In this document: piece after piece, positions 25,940 to 35,083 of the stretch
How positions within the stretch are numbered: position 1 is the first letter of the stretch
How the letters are laid out: every line of letters starts with the position of its first letter
DNA from: Mariniblastus fucicola
GTDB taxonomy: Bacteria; Planctomycetota; Planctomycetia; Pirellulales; Pirellulaceae
Assembly (NCBI RefSeq): GCF_008087665.1
Contig: NZ_CP042912.1
Location: 6,014,001 to 6,078,000, forward strand
Reading direction: 5' to 3'
Length of the DNA: 64,000 nt
Program-made: the position numbers and the translations under genes
Notes under the pieces: model-generated
The model's database searches: none
What the model saw: the letters and a program-made list of their open reading frames with translations, nothing else
Told to the model about the DNA's origin: nothing

Positions 25940-27121
25940 ATGAGAAGTTTGTTTGTTTCGTTTCTATTCGCCTTTACCTTGTGCTCGTCAGCATCGGGCC
26001 AGTTTGTGCACCCCGGAGTCGCACATAGCAGCGAGAGCATTGCTTTTGTGAAGGAACAGGTCGCTGCCGGCAAGGCCCCTTGGCTGGGAGCCTGGAAACG
26101 GCTCAGCAGCTCCGGGCATGCATCGCTCGATTGGAAACCGACGCCATTCGCTGTCGTAAAACGTGGCCCCTACAACAATCCCGACGTTGGGTCTTCCGAA
26201 TTCAGTGCCGACGGCCGAGCAGCGTACTATCACGCGCTGTGCTGGACGATCACCGGAAATGAGGCTCATGCAATGAAGGCTGAAGAGATTCTCAATGCAT
26301 GGTCTGGAGAGCTTAAATCGATTGAAGAGCATGATGCCGCTTTGTTGGTCGGCATGAGCGGTTACCACTATTGCGTCGGAGCCGAGCTGCTGAAACACAC
26401 TTGGGACAAGTGGCCGCAGGAAAAGCAATCGCAGTTTGAATCAATGCTGCGAAAGATTTTCTACCCGACAATCAAGAATTTCTATCCCACCGCAAACGGC
26501 AACTGGGATGCGTCCATGATGCAGGCCATGATCGCGATGGCTGTTTTTTTGGATGACCAGAAAATGTTTAAACAGGCCACGAACTATTATCTGCAAGGGC
26601 GCGGCAACGGCGCGATTGGAAATTACTTCAAGCCATCGGGCCAATGTCAGGAAAGCGGACGCGATCAGGCTCATACCCAGATGGGACTCGAGTTCCTCGC
26701 AAACACTTGTGAAACCGCCTGGATTCAAGATGTTGATCTTTACGGAGCGTTGGACAATCGGCTCCTCAAAGGATTTGAGTACACGGCAAAGTACAACCTT
26801 GGTTTCGATGTACCGTACGAACCGTACAAAAGTGTTGAGGGCCGATACAACTACAAACGCATCTCGGACGACAGTCGCGGCAGTCTTCGCCCCATGTACG
26901 AGCGTATCCACAATCACTACGCCAACCGCAAAGACATTGAGACTCCGTACACGAAACAAGCGGCGTTAGAACTCCGATCAGACGCGTCGAACACCGACGA
27001 CCGACGCGGAAAACGAAGGCGTCGTCGATTCTCACCAGCTCTGGACACGTTAATGTACGCGGGAGTCCCGGCAGCCGTCGTCAGTTCAGGCGACCAGCCA
27101 TTAGATAGCAAGAACGAGTAA
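25940..27121 (+). CDS. alginate-lyase-fold secreted protein
   Basis: Probably a polysaccharide lyase or related (alpha/alpha)-toroid enzyme. The start at 25940 (MRSLFVSFLFAF) is chosen because it opens the signal peptide; the ORF's earlier ATG is non-homologous. The 393-aa protein matches the Alginate_lyase family: FVHPGVAHSSESIAFVKEQV, then YHALCWTITGNEAHAMKAEEI, NGNWDASMMQAMIAMAVFLDD and ESGRDQAHTQMGLEFLANT. Such enzymes act on uronate-containing polymers. The C-terminus is Arg-rich and ordinary repeats fade. It lies after the GH95 relic, suggesting it belonged to the same degradation unit. Confidence 0.8.
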   Translation: MRSLFVSFLFAFTLCSSASGQFVHPGVAHSSESIAFVKEQVAAGKAPWLGAWKRLSSSGHASLDWKPTPFAVVKRGPYNNPDVGSSEFSADGRAAYYHALCWTITGNEAHAMKAEEILNAWSGELKSIEEHDAALLVGMSGYHYCVGAELLKHTWDKWPQEKQSQFESMLRKIFYPTIKNFYPTANGNWDASMMQAMIAMAVFLDDQKMFKQATNYYLQGRGNGAIGNYFKPSGQCQESGRDQAHTQMGLEFLANTCETAWIQDVDLYGALDNRLLKGFEYTAKYNLGFDVPYEPYKSVEGRYNYKRISDDSRGSLRPMYERIHNHYANRKDIETPYTKQAALELRSDASNTDDRRGKRRRRRFSPALDTLMYAGVPAAVVSSGDQPLDSKNE

Positions 27122-27168
27122 GCGTCGCGTTTGACCAGGTGCTTTGCCGCCATGCTTCTTTCATCGAA

Positions 27169-29580
27169 TTAATTTCGTTGCTTAACCTGAGCTTCGTATT
27201 CCGCCTCGCTGATCCAAAAGAGCTCTTTCCAATACTTCGAATCGTTTGGTTGAGCTTTCCCGAGAGTCGTGCGGCCACGAGAAATGATCCGGTTGATGTC
27301 TTGCGTGAGTTTTTTTACTTTGTCAGGATGCTTTGCGGCGATGTCATTCTGCTCAGCTCTGTCCGAGGCTAAATTATACAATTCAGTTCGAGGGTGCTTC
27401 TTGCTGGGCAAAACCAACTTCCAGTTTCCTTCCGTGATCGCATAACGTGACTCGCCACCATTACCATGGTTGATCAGCGGCAATCGTTGATGTCTCGTGG
27501 AAGGATCGGTCAACACTTTGGCGAAGCTCTGACTGTCTTCAGCCGCATTCTCCGGAACGCCTGCGGCGATGATTTCGGCAACGGTTGACATCAAATCGAC
27601 TTGGCCCACAAGTGCATCGCAGGTGCGTCCAGGAGCCTCAATACCGCCAGGCCAACGTACAAGAAAAGGTACTCGATGCCCGCCTTCGTAAACGGATCGT
27701 TTACCTTCTCTAAACCCACCACGGCTGTCGTGATCGTAGTCTTCTAAATGTTCCTTCCAGGGATTTTCCGGGCCGTTGTCGCTGGTGAAGATCACAATCG
27801 TGTTGTCTTCGATACCGGATGATTTCAGGAAATCCAAAACGCGGCCAATGTGATGATCGGTTTCAATCAGGAATTCGCCATACGCGCCGCAGTCGCCTTT
27901 GCCTTGGAATTCTGGCAACGGACAAACGGGAAAATGCGGAGAGGTAAATGGCAGATACAAAAAGAATGGCTTGCCCTGTTTGGCGTCGGCAACTTTTCCA
28001 TCCAGCCAATGGAGCGCCTTGTCAGTGAATCGCGTCAGACACTGATCGTCAACGAAATCCTCCGCGATTTCGAATCCGCCTCGATTACGTTTTGCTATCG
28101 TCTCTTCACGCGTCTTTTCATAAGGCGGCATAATGCGATAGTCGCTGTGCCGAGAATTCTTTTTCTTGCTAGAAAAAAGCACAGGCGGAACGGCAGCGTG
28201 TCGACCTTCAAACCATGCGAGGATTCCGTAATTGAGCGACGCCGGAATGCCGTAAAAAAAGTCAAACCCTTTATCCAATGGCATATCGACAACCGGCTTG
28301 CTCCAATCTCGTTGACCACGTTTGCCGGGAAAGTCCATTCCCAAATGCCACTTACCGACCATCGCTGTGTGGTACCCGTTGTCGCGCAACAGCTTTGGCA
28401 GCGTCAATCGTTTGTCGTCAATGAGGCATTTTGCCTCGGCACCCAAGACACCTGTTTTCATGCGAGTCCGCCATGGATAGCGACCTGTTAAAAGTGCGTA
28501 ACGTGACGGCGTGCAGATTGAATCGGCGCTGTGGCCATTCGTGAACGCAATGCCTTCCTTCGCCAGTCGATCCATATTGGGCGTTCGGAATTTCGCATCT
28601 GGATTGAGTGCGCTGACGTCCCCGTAGCCCTGGTCGTCGGTGAAGATGATGACGATGTTTGGCTTCGTGATTTTCTTTTCAACAGCCTTTTCCAAGAAAC
28701 CCAGTGAGACCAAAAACTTCTCACTCTCCTTCATCGTTGTGTGATAGGGCTTGGTATCCTTGGTCTTGGGTCGAAAGAACTTACCGTTGAAAAAGCCATG
28801 GCCTTTGCCCTCGAAAGAAATCAACTCACATCGGTTCCCGGCATCCGACATCAATTCTGCAAATCGAGTCGCCTGTTCGAACGGAACCGTTTTGTCGCTT
28901 GTTCCATGGAACAGCAAGGTCGGTGCGATTCCCGTCGTGACGTGATGGACGGGCGAGGCTTCCTTTTCTCTTCCTGTGGGAAAACGATGCGAACCAAAAC
29001 CAGTCTCCGGCGTGATGTCCAGAACCGGATTGAACAGAATCATTGCATCGGGAACGGAGCTGACGTTTGCGTCTTCGTCGGATTCATCCAGTTCCTTCAC
29101 GACTCCCGTACAAGCCGCGATGTGGCCTCCAGCTGAACCGCCGGAAGCAACAATCTGATCAGGATTTACGCCAAGTTCTGTCGCGTGCTGACGCACCCAA
29201 CGAATCGCAGACTTCGCATCAGCAACACATTCAATTCCTGACACACCGTGGCGACTTTTGACACGATAGTCGGCACAGAAGCAGACGACTCCATGACCGG
29301 CCAGAAACTGGGACTGTTCGTAAAACTGCTTTGGCGTTCCTCCCCCCCAACCGCCGCCAAAAAAGAATACGATGGCTGGTGAATCACTAGTCGCATTGTG
29401 ATTTGATGGTTCAAAGACATGCAATTTTAGTTCGGTCCTGCCAACCGTTTTATAGACGACTTTTCGATCTGGCGTGATCGATTCATCACATGCCGAACCT
29501 GCTCGAATGGATGAGACGTTCAAGAGCATAGTGATGATGGCACAGATCGCTATGCAGAAAACTTTAGGCTTGCTTTTCAT
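27169..29580 (-). CDS. alpha/beta hydrolase-sulfatase fusion (CTPSR)
   Basis: An 803-aa secreted fusion. Residues about 40-300 form an alpha/beta hydrolase of the BD-FAE/esterase type, with the oxyanion segment IVFFFGGGWGGG, the nucleophile elbow GGSAGGH, the Asp in HGTSDKTVPF and the His in GKGHGFF. From about 305 an S1 sulfatase follows: IVIIFTDDQGYGDVS, formylglycine motif CTPSR, VGKWHLGMD, PHFPVC and IFTSDNGPE. The start at 29580 (MKSKPKVF) overlaps the upstream sulfatase stop as ATGA, implying coupled translation. One chain could remove acyl and sulfate groups from the same sugar. Confidence 0.9.
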   Translation of the reverse strand: MKSKPKVFCIAICAIITMLLNVSSIRAGSACDESITPDRKVVYKTVGRTELKLHVFEPSNHNATSDSPAIVFFFGGGWGGGTPKQFYEQSQFLAGHGVVCFCADYRVKSRHGVSGIECVADAKSAIRWVRQHATELGVNPDQIVASGGSAGGHIAACTGVVKELDESDEDANVSSVPDAMILFNPVLDITPETGFGSHRFPTGREKEASPVHHVTTGIAPTLLFHGTSDKTVPFEQATRFAELMSDAGNRCELISFEGKGHGFFNGKFFRPKTKDTKPYHTTMKESEKFLVSLGFLEKAVEKKITKPNIVIIFTDDQGYGDVSALNPDAKFRTPNMDRLAKEGIAFTNGHSADSICTPSRYALLTGRYPWRTRMKTGVLGAEAKCLIDDKRLTLPKLLRDNGYHTAMVGKWHLGMDFPGKRGQRDWSKPVVDMPLDKGFDFFYGIPASLNYGILAWFEGRHAAVPPVLFSSKKKNSRHSDYRIMPPYEKTREETIAKRNRGGFEIAEDFVDDQCLTRFTDKALHWLDGKVADAKQGKPFFLYLPFTSPHFPVCPLPEFQGKGDCGAYGEFLIETDHHIGRVLDFLKSSGIEDNTIVIFTSDNGPENPWKEHLEDYDHDSRGGFREGKRSVYEGGHRVPFLVRWPGGIEAPGRTCDALVGQVDLMSTVAEIIAAGVPENAAEDSQSFAKVLTDPSTRHQRLPLINHGNGGESRYAITEGNWKLVLPSKKHPRTELYNLASDRAEQNDIAAKHPDKVKKLTQDINRIISRGRTTLGKAQPNDSKYWKELFWISEAEYEAQVKQRN

Positions 29581-31004
29581 TTGGCGTTCCATATGTGTGA
29601 TCCTTCGAGCAACTCCTTGTAGTTGTCCAGGAGCCGCTGTTTGAGCTCGCCAGCCTTGGCTGGCATCGACGACGACAGGTCGTTGGCCTCTCCAACGTCT
29701 TCGGTAATCTTGAAGATTTGAAAGTCAGACAGAACCGCAGCTTTGACTTCCGCTTCATTTTCAGACGTCACGTTCGTAGCCTTATCAATACTGATTCTCG
29801 CCAGAACCTTCCAGTCACCGTCACGCATGGCAATGCGTCGCTCATTGAGTGCGTTGTAAAAAACCCAAAGCAATGGCTTGGTTCGAACAGGAGCTTTATT
29901 TTCCAATGCGGGAAGAAAGCTCACGCCATCCAATTCAAGGCCAGTCGGCGGTTTTGCTCCTGCCAACTCACAAAACGTTGGCAAGAAATCTAGCGAAGAA
30001 ACAGTGTGATCCACTTCTTGTCCAGCTTTGATTTGTTCCGGCCAGCGCATAATCCCAGCAACGCGGAATCCGGCGTCGGTCGTCCATAGCTTCATGCCAC
30101 GCAGTGGTGTTGCTCGGCCGTAGGAGTTTTTGGCTCGACGGTAGCGTTTCAATGTCTCCGGGCCGTTGTCAGACGTGAAAACCACAAGCGTATTTGAGTC
30201 GACTTTCAATTCTTTCAATGCTGACATCAACCGTCCAACTGCTTTATCCATATTCGCAACATTGGCAAAATACCTGGCTTCATTTTCGGTGCTGGCCAAT
30301 GAACGGTAGTGATCAACAAGCGTTTTCGGCGAAGCGATCGGTTCATGGGGTTCGTGGAAGGCGACGTACATAAAGAACGGCTGCTCTACATTCGATGCCT
30401 GTTGATCTTTCAGCCAGCCAAGGGCTTCATCCACAACCAACTGGCAACTGAATCCCTTGAGTTCACCAACGGCCTTTCCATTGCGAACAAAGTTTTTTGG
30501 GTCCTCGTGTGAAGGACTTGCATTGTTCTGCGTTCCAAACCAATGATCGAATCCGGCAGCGTCCGGTTGCGGCTGTTGACTTGAATTGAATTTTCCGTTG
30601 CAGTGCCATTTTCCCGACATGCAAGTTGCGTAACCCTGCTTCTTCAGTAACTGGGCAACGGTGACCTCTGAAGATCGCATGTAAATCTCACGGCCGCCAG
30701 GAATGAAATCATAGACTCCCGCGCGATTGGGACTACGACCCGTTAGCAGACCAACTCTTGCCGGCGAACACACAGAGGCGGCCGAGTAGAAGTTGGTAAA
30801 ACGAATGCCTTCTTTCGCCAGTTTGTTCAAGTGCGGTGTCCTGATGTGCGGATGGCCGTAACATTCAAGATCTCCATATCCAAGATCGTCACACAGGATG
30901 ACAATCATGTTTGGCTTGATCTTTCCAGCTTCTTCGGCGGCGGTACTATTCACGTTTGCGCAGAGAGAAGCGATTGAGATGAAAGCAAAAAGGAGCGGCT
31001 TCAT
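29577..31004 (-). CDS. secreted S1 sulfatase (CSPAR)
   Basis: A 475-aa sulfatase. Start at 31004 (MKPLLFAF, AGGAAG 5 bp upstream) with a signal peptide ending STAAEE. Landmarks are [18 protein letters not shown], the formylglycine motif CSPAR in SVCSPARVGLLTG, MSGKWHCNGK, FHEPHEP and VVFTSDNGPE. Normal length. The first gene of a two-gene minus-strand operon with the hydrolase-sulfatase fusion, which it overlaps by 4 bp. Confidence 0.93.
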   Translation of the reverse strand: MKPLLFAFISIASLCANVNSTAAEEAGKIKPNMIVILCDDLGYGDLECYGHPHIRTPHLNKLAKEGIRFTNFYSAASVCSPARVGLLTGRSPNRAGVYDFIPGGREIYMRSSEVTVAQLLKKQGYATCMSGKWHCNGKFNSSQQPQPDAAGFDHWFGTQNNASPSHEDPKNFVRNGKAVGELKGFSCQLVVDEALGWLKDQQASNVEQPFFMYVAFHEPHEPIASPKTLVDHYRSLASTENEARYFANVANMDKAVGRLMSALKELKVDSNTLVVFTSDNGPETLKRYRRAKNSYGRATPLRGMKLWTTDAGFRVAGIMRWPEQIKAGQEVDHTVSSLDFLPTFCELAGAKPPTGLELDGVSFLPALENKAPVRTKPLLWVFYNALNERRIAMRDGDWKVLARISIDKATNVTSENEAEVKAAVLSDFQIFKITEDVGEANDLSSSMPAKAGELKQRLLDNYKELLEGSHIWNAK

Positions 31005-31244
31005 ATTCTTCCTGTCTGGTTCGCTGGAAACACTCAGTTGAGTTTAATAGAACTGGTTTGTTGCCATCGTGCCAATCACGCTCATGCGTAGATTTTCTTT
31101 AGTCCCGCGTTTGGCGGCTTCCAAAGCTTTTCCAATTGAATAGACAAGATTCACCTAACGAAAACAGGAATGTGGATATGGTATCGAAGAGATGTAGAGT
31201 TATCGATCTCTTAAAATCTTAACTTTCAGAGAATTGACGTGCCA

Positions 31245-32657
31245 ATGACCAGATCATCTTTTTCACGCCGTCGCTTTTTGAAAAGCAGCGCTGCAACTTC
31301 GGTTGCTGCGATGACTCCCTGCTTCTTCAATAGCACTCAGCCGATCTCTTCTGAGTTCCGTTGCCTCAATGACAAAGCGCCGATCGGTCTGATCGGTGCC
31401 GGAGGAATGGGCACTGGCAACATGAAAGCCGCCAGCGAGTACGTCGACGTGGTGGCGATCGCAGATGTTGACTCTGGGCGTGCCGGCAAAGCCAACATGG
31501 AACTGTCAGAAGGCAAAGCCGATGTTTATGAAGATTATCGAAGCGTTCTGGAGCGAGATGATATCAAGATCGTTCACATCGCGACTCCAGATCATTGGCA
31601 CACCAAACCATTGATCGAAGCCATGCTTGCCGGAAAAGATGTCTACTGTGAAAAACCTCTGACGCTGACAATCGACGAAGGGAAGCTGATTCGCAAAGTT
31701 CAAAAAGAAACAGGCCGCGTCGTTCAGGTCGGCACGCAACAACGAAGCCAGTTCAGGCAATTCACCAAAGCCGTCGCGGTCGCGGCAGAAGGACGACTCG
31801 GCAAAATCAAGCGAATTCAATGTGCGATCGGAGCCGCGCCAGTCAGCAAGGCAATTCCGGTTGCGGAAGTGCCAAAAGAACTCAATTGGGACATGTGGCT
31901 TGGCCCAGCGCCGCAGACTGAGCTTCGAAACGGAAGAGAAACGACCGTCGATAAAAACGGGAAGAAGAAACGAGCGCGTCGCAATAATTTCCACTACGAA
32001 TTCCGCTGGTGGTACGAGTATTCTGGTGGCAAGCTGACGGACTGGGGAGCCCACCATATCGACATCGCAATGTGGGCATTGGCTGCCAACGGTCAATCGA
32101 CGAACATCGTTTCGATTGATGGCACCGCGAAGCATCCCGTCGAATTCAAGGATGGTGTCGCGCTTCAAAAAGACCGTTACAACACCGCCAATGAGTTCAT
32201 GTTCACTGCGATGACTGATGAAGGCGTTGAAATTGTCATTCGTCACGACACTGACAACGGCTGTCTGATCGAAGGCGAAAAGGGTCGGATCTTTGTCAAT
32301 CGCAAGAAGCTCGTTGGAAAGCCGATTGAAGAGCTCAAGGATAACCCACTGCCCAAAGACGCTGTACAAAAAGTCTACAAAGGCTTGCCGATGGAGAGCC
32401 AGGGACGTGTGGCTCACTGGCTGAATTTCCTGCACTGCCACAAGGAGAGAATCGAACCGATTTCTGACGTACACTCGCACATGACCATGCTCAACGTCTG
32501 TCACCTTGCCGGAATCACGGCAAGGCTGGGACGCAAGATTAATTGGGACGCCAAGACGGAAACCATTGTTGGCGACGAGTTGGCGAACTCGATGCTGGCC
32601 AGGCCCTATCGGGAAGGCTATGAAATCGAAATGAATGCGCTGGCAACCAGTCAATAG
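31245..32657 (+). CDS. Gfo/Idh/MocA-family oxidoreductase, Tat-exported
   Basis: A 470-aa NAD(P)-dependent oxidoreductase. The twin-arginine signal SRRRFLKSSAATS at the N-terminus sends the folded enzyme to the periplasm with its cofactor. The Rossmann motif is IGLIGAGGMGTGN, followed by VYCEKPLTL with the EKP lysine and GGKLTDWGAHHIDIAMWAL. These enzymes act on sugars or inositols, including sugar ketones and hydroxy acids. Start ATG at 31245; a GTG lies 6 bp upstream. It is followed 13 bp later by an uncharacterised secreted protein on the same strand. Confidence 0.9.
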   Translation: MTRSSFSRRRFLKSSAATSVAAMTPCFFNSTQPISSEFRCLNDKAPIGLIGAGGMGTGNMKAASEYVDVVAIADVDSGRAGKANMELSEGKADVYEDYRSVLERDDIKIVHIATPDHWHTKPLIEAMLAGKDVYCEKPLTLTIDEGKLIRKVQKETGRVVQVGTQQRSQFRQFTKAVAVAAEGRLGKIKRIQCAIGAAPVSKAIPVAEVPKELNWDMWLGPAPQTELRNGRETTVDKNGKKKRARRNNFHYEFRWWYEYSGGKLTDWGAHHIDIAMWALAANGQSTNIVSIDGTAKHPVEFKDGVALQKDRYNTANEFMFTAMTDEGVEIVIRHDTDNGCLIEGEKGRIFVNRKKLVGKPIEELKDNPLPKDAVQKVYKGLPMESQGRVAHWLNFLHCHKERIEPISDVHSHMTMLNVCHLAGITARLGRKINWDAKTETIVGDELANSMLARPYREGYEIEMNALATSQ

Positions 32658-32670
32658 AGCCAATACTCGG

Positions 32671-34995
32671 ATGGAATTAGTTCAACGTGCAAACCGAATT
32701 GTATTATTGATTGGGATTTGCGTATTTGCCTTGGCCCTGGTGGAGCAAGCACGGGCTAGTGATGTTGTCGATTCACTTCAGTTCGGCAACGCCGCTTCCG
32801 AACAGTCTCACAAACTCGATGCACGCCAAAGCGAAACAGCCGATGGTGCTTTGGGGCAAACGGCACGTAGAATTCTGCCTCGATCCACCGATCACTGGCG
32901 CGGTGGACGCGTCACGTTTCGCCTGAGAGTCGATCCGGAAGAACTGAATTACTTTACGGCAAAGTTCTGGGGCAGCGACTACGAGAAAAATGAGAAGCCC
33001 ACGCGATTGTTTCTTTTCGTCGAAGGGAAACAGGTTGGCCAGCGACACCTTGGACAGATCGATCCACTCGATATTCGTGAGCTACATCCTCGATTCTCTG
33101 GCCGATTCTTCTACAAGACATTGCCGTTGCCGCTGGCTCTTACTCAAGGCAAAACGACAGTCGAAGTTGGCATTGAGCTTCACGGCAGGATTTGGGGGTA
33201 TGGCGATACGTTCGAGCGATATCAGCACAACCTCGATGCTCCTTCTCGCGATATCTATCAATGCTATTCGCACACAGATCCTTGCTTTCAACCTGACGGC
33301 AACGAAGTTCAGGGCACTGCGCCGGAACTGAAAGTTCGTAGGGAGCCGGGCGAAGAGGTCATCAAGGAGGTTCGGAAGCGGATCAATCAGGCGATTAAGA
33401 AAAGCATGAGGTCGGATAGGATTCCTGACTTGCAGACTATTCGATTCCTTTCCAACGCATGCTTTGAAAAATGGACCGATGCCTATCACAACAAGGAAGT
33501 ACTCGAAAGAATCGTTAAGGGAATTGATCACCAATATCTTGCGTTCAGGAAAGACCCAACGATTTTCGAAAAAGAATGGGTTGGAGCCGGCGAAGCGGCG
33601 GAAGCGATTCGCATTCTTGCCAAACCGCTGCGTTTTTACGTCGACAAACCGGTCGAGGGCACTGAGACTTCGCGGCGAGAAGCCTGGACGGAAATGTTTG
33701 TCGCGTCGCGTGATTGGCATGTACAACATCGGCGAGCATACACCAATCAAACGATGATCGTTGACTTAAACATCTATCGCTGCAATCGAGCGGTCAGATA
33801 TCTCTCACCCAGAATGGATTGGCCAGAAAGGAAAGCGGTTGGCCTGCTTCATGAAGCGGTTGGGATCAAACCGTGGGCAGGAAACTGGGACCAGCGTGGA
33901 CGTCCATCCTTTCCAAAGGGTAAGCGTTACATGCAGCTCACTGACGAAGGGCTCACAAGAGAACTTGGCTACGTCGGTGCTTACGGCGAGATCGTCGGCG
34001 ACTTCGTTCGCAACATGTACGAATCGACGCGACCAACGCTTGACGCTGAAGGTGATCCAGAAATCAAAGAACAGCTCGTTAAAATCGTTCGAGCAAGAGC
34101 CGCGTTTCGATATCCGTCCCTGGACGACGATGGGAACCGAGCCATGCGATTGGAGGCAACGGTCGGCTGGCGTGACTGGAAGTATCCCGGCAATGTGATG
34201 TACGGGCAAATGCCAACGGTCAGCGGAGGACCAGTCGATATCGCGGCGTCGACGGAAGACCCGATACTGACTGGATACGCTCAACAGATGCTTACCGACA
34301 ATCAGTTTTTCGCTGGTTGGAAATACATTGCAGGTTTGCGAAATACCGAAACGCTTGACACGACGCTTCGATTGCCAAGGGTTTATGAATGGATCAAGAA
34401 TCAACCTCCCATGAAGCATCGTTTGCCGATGTCGCAAGGACAGCCCAACTATGTTTTCGCGGATCCTGGCGTGGGAGTTGTCGCCATCAAGAACAACGAC
34501 GACATCCTCTACGTGTCCCTGTATTGGCGAGCTCGATACGCGGTCAACAATCTTTCACGAGTTCACTACCTGACTCCGACGATCGAGCGAGATGCGACGG
34601 TGTTTACGGAGGCTCGATTCAACGCTTCAGGGGACTTCTACGAAATTCCCGATTGGACAAACATGGGATTCAATAAAAAGCACGAAGACGAATACAAAAA
34701 GGAAGGGCTCAATTTGGCAACTGCCGGAATGCGATTGCCGATTGCGAAAGTTCCCGCCAGTCAAAAGGACTTCAAGCCTGGAAAAGAAAACATCTACGCG
34801 GGCAAAGCTGATCTCTATCTGTTGCACTATGGCCCGTACTACATTGCGATGAATTGCAGTCGAAGTCGATCCTTCAGTTTTGACGTGCCCGATCGGTTTC
34901 TCGACAGCAAGAATCTGGTAACAAAGGAACGTGTAACGAGATCAAAGTTGAAGATTCGCGGGAAAGAAACGATTGTTCTATTCCAGAAACCTTAG
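32671..34995 (+). CDS. large secreted protein of unknown function (774 aa)
   Basis: The start at 32671 (MELVQRANRIVLLIG) precedes a clear signal peptide ending QARASD. The 774-aa mature protein has a beta-rich N-terminus (RGGRVTFRLRVDPEELNYFTAKFWG), a long helical middle (WVGAGEAAEAIRILAKPLRFYV, a GYVGAYGEIVGDFVRNMYE stretch) and a beta-rich C-terminus (VGVVAIKNNDDILYVSLYWRARY). That order resembles toroid-plus-sandwich polysaccharide lyases, but no catalytic motif was identified. It lies directly after the Gfo/Idh/MocA gene and before a sulfatase, so a role in the same polymer pathway is likely. Family unassigned. Confidence 0.7.
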   Translation: MELVQRANRIVLLIGICVFALALVEQARASDVVDSLQFGNAASEQSHKLDARQSETADGALGQTARRILPRSTDHWRGGRVTFRLRVDPEELNYFTAKFWGSDYEKNEKPTRLFLFVEGKQVGQRHLGQIDPLDIRELHPRFSGRFFYKTLPLPLALTQGKTTVEVGIELHGRIWGYGDTFERYQHNLDAPSRDIYQCYSHTDPCFQPDGNEVQGTAPELKVRREPGEEVIKEVRKRINQAIKKSMRSDRIPDLQTIRFLSNACFEKWTDAYHNKEVLERIVKGIDHQYLAFRKDPTIFEKEWVGAGEAAEAIRILAKPLRFYVDKPVEGTETSRREAWTEMFVASRDWHVQHRRAYTNQTMIVDLNIYRCNRAVRYLSPRMDWPERKAVGLLHEAVGIKPWAGNWDQRGRPSFPKGKRYMQLTDEGLTRELGYVGAYGEIVGDFVRNMYESTRPTLDAEGDPEIKEQLVKIVRARAAFRYPSLDDDGNRAMRLEATVGWRDWKYPGNVMYGQMPTVSGGPVDIAASTEDPILTGYAQQMLTDNQFFAGWKYIAGLRNTETLDTTLRLPRVYEWIKNQPPMKHRLPMSQGQPNYVFADPGVGVVAIKNNDDILYVSLYWRARYAVNNLSRVHYLTPTIERDATVFTEARFNASGDFYEIPDWTNMGFNKKHEDEYKKEGLNLATAGMRLPIAKVPASQKDFKPGKENIYAGKADLYLLHYGPYYIAMNCSRSRSFSFDVPDRFLDSKNLVTKERVTRSKLKIRGKETIVLFQKP

Positions 34996-35083
34996 CGCTG
35001 CCGGCGTTCATGTAGAATGATGAATTCACAAGTTCGTTCAAATTCCACGACCTTGTGTTCCCGCAAAATGAAAGAGATTCAGC

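Noticed and set aside
31506-32663. A 385-codon minus-strand ORF
   Set aside because: Antisense shadow of the Gfo/Idh/MocA gene; no start site and no protein-like motifs, while the plus-strand frame has clear family motifs.
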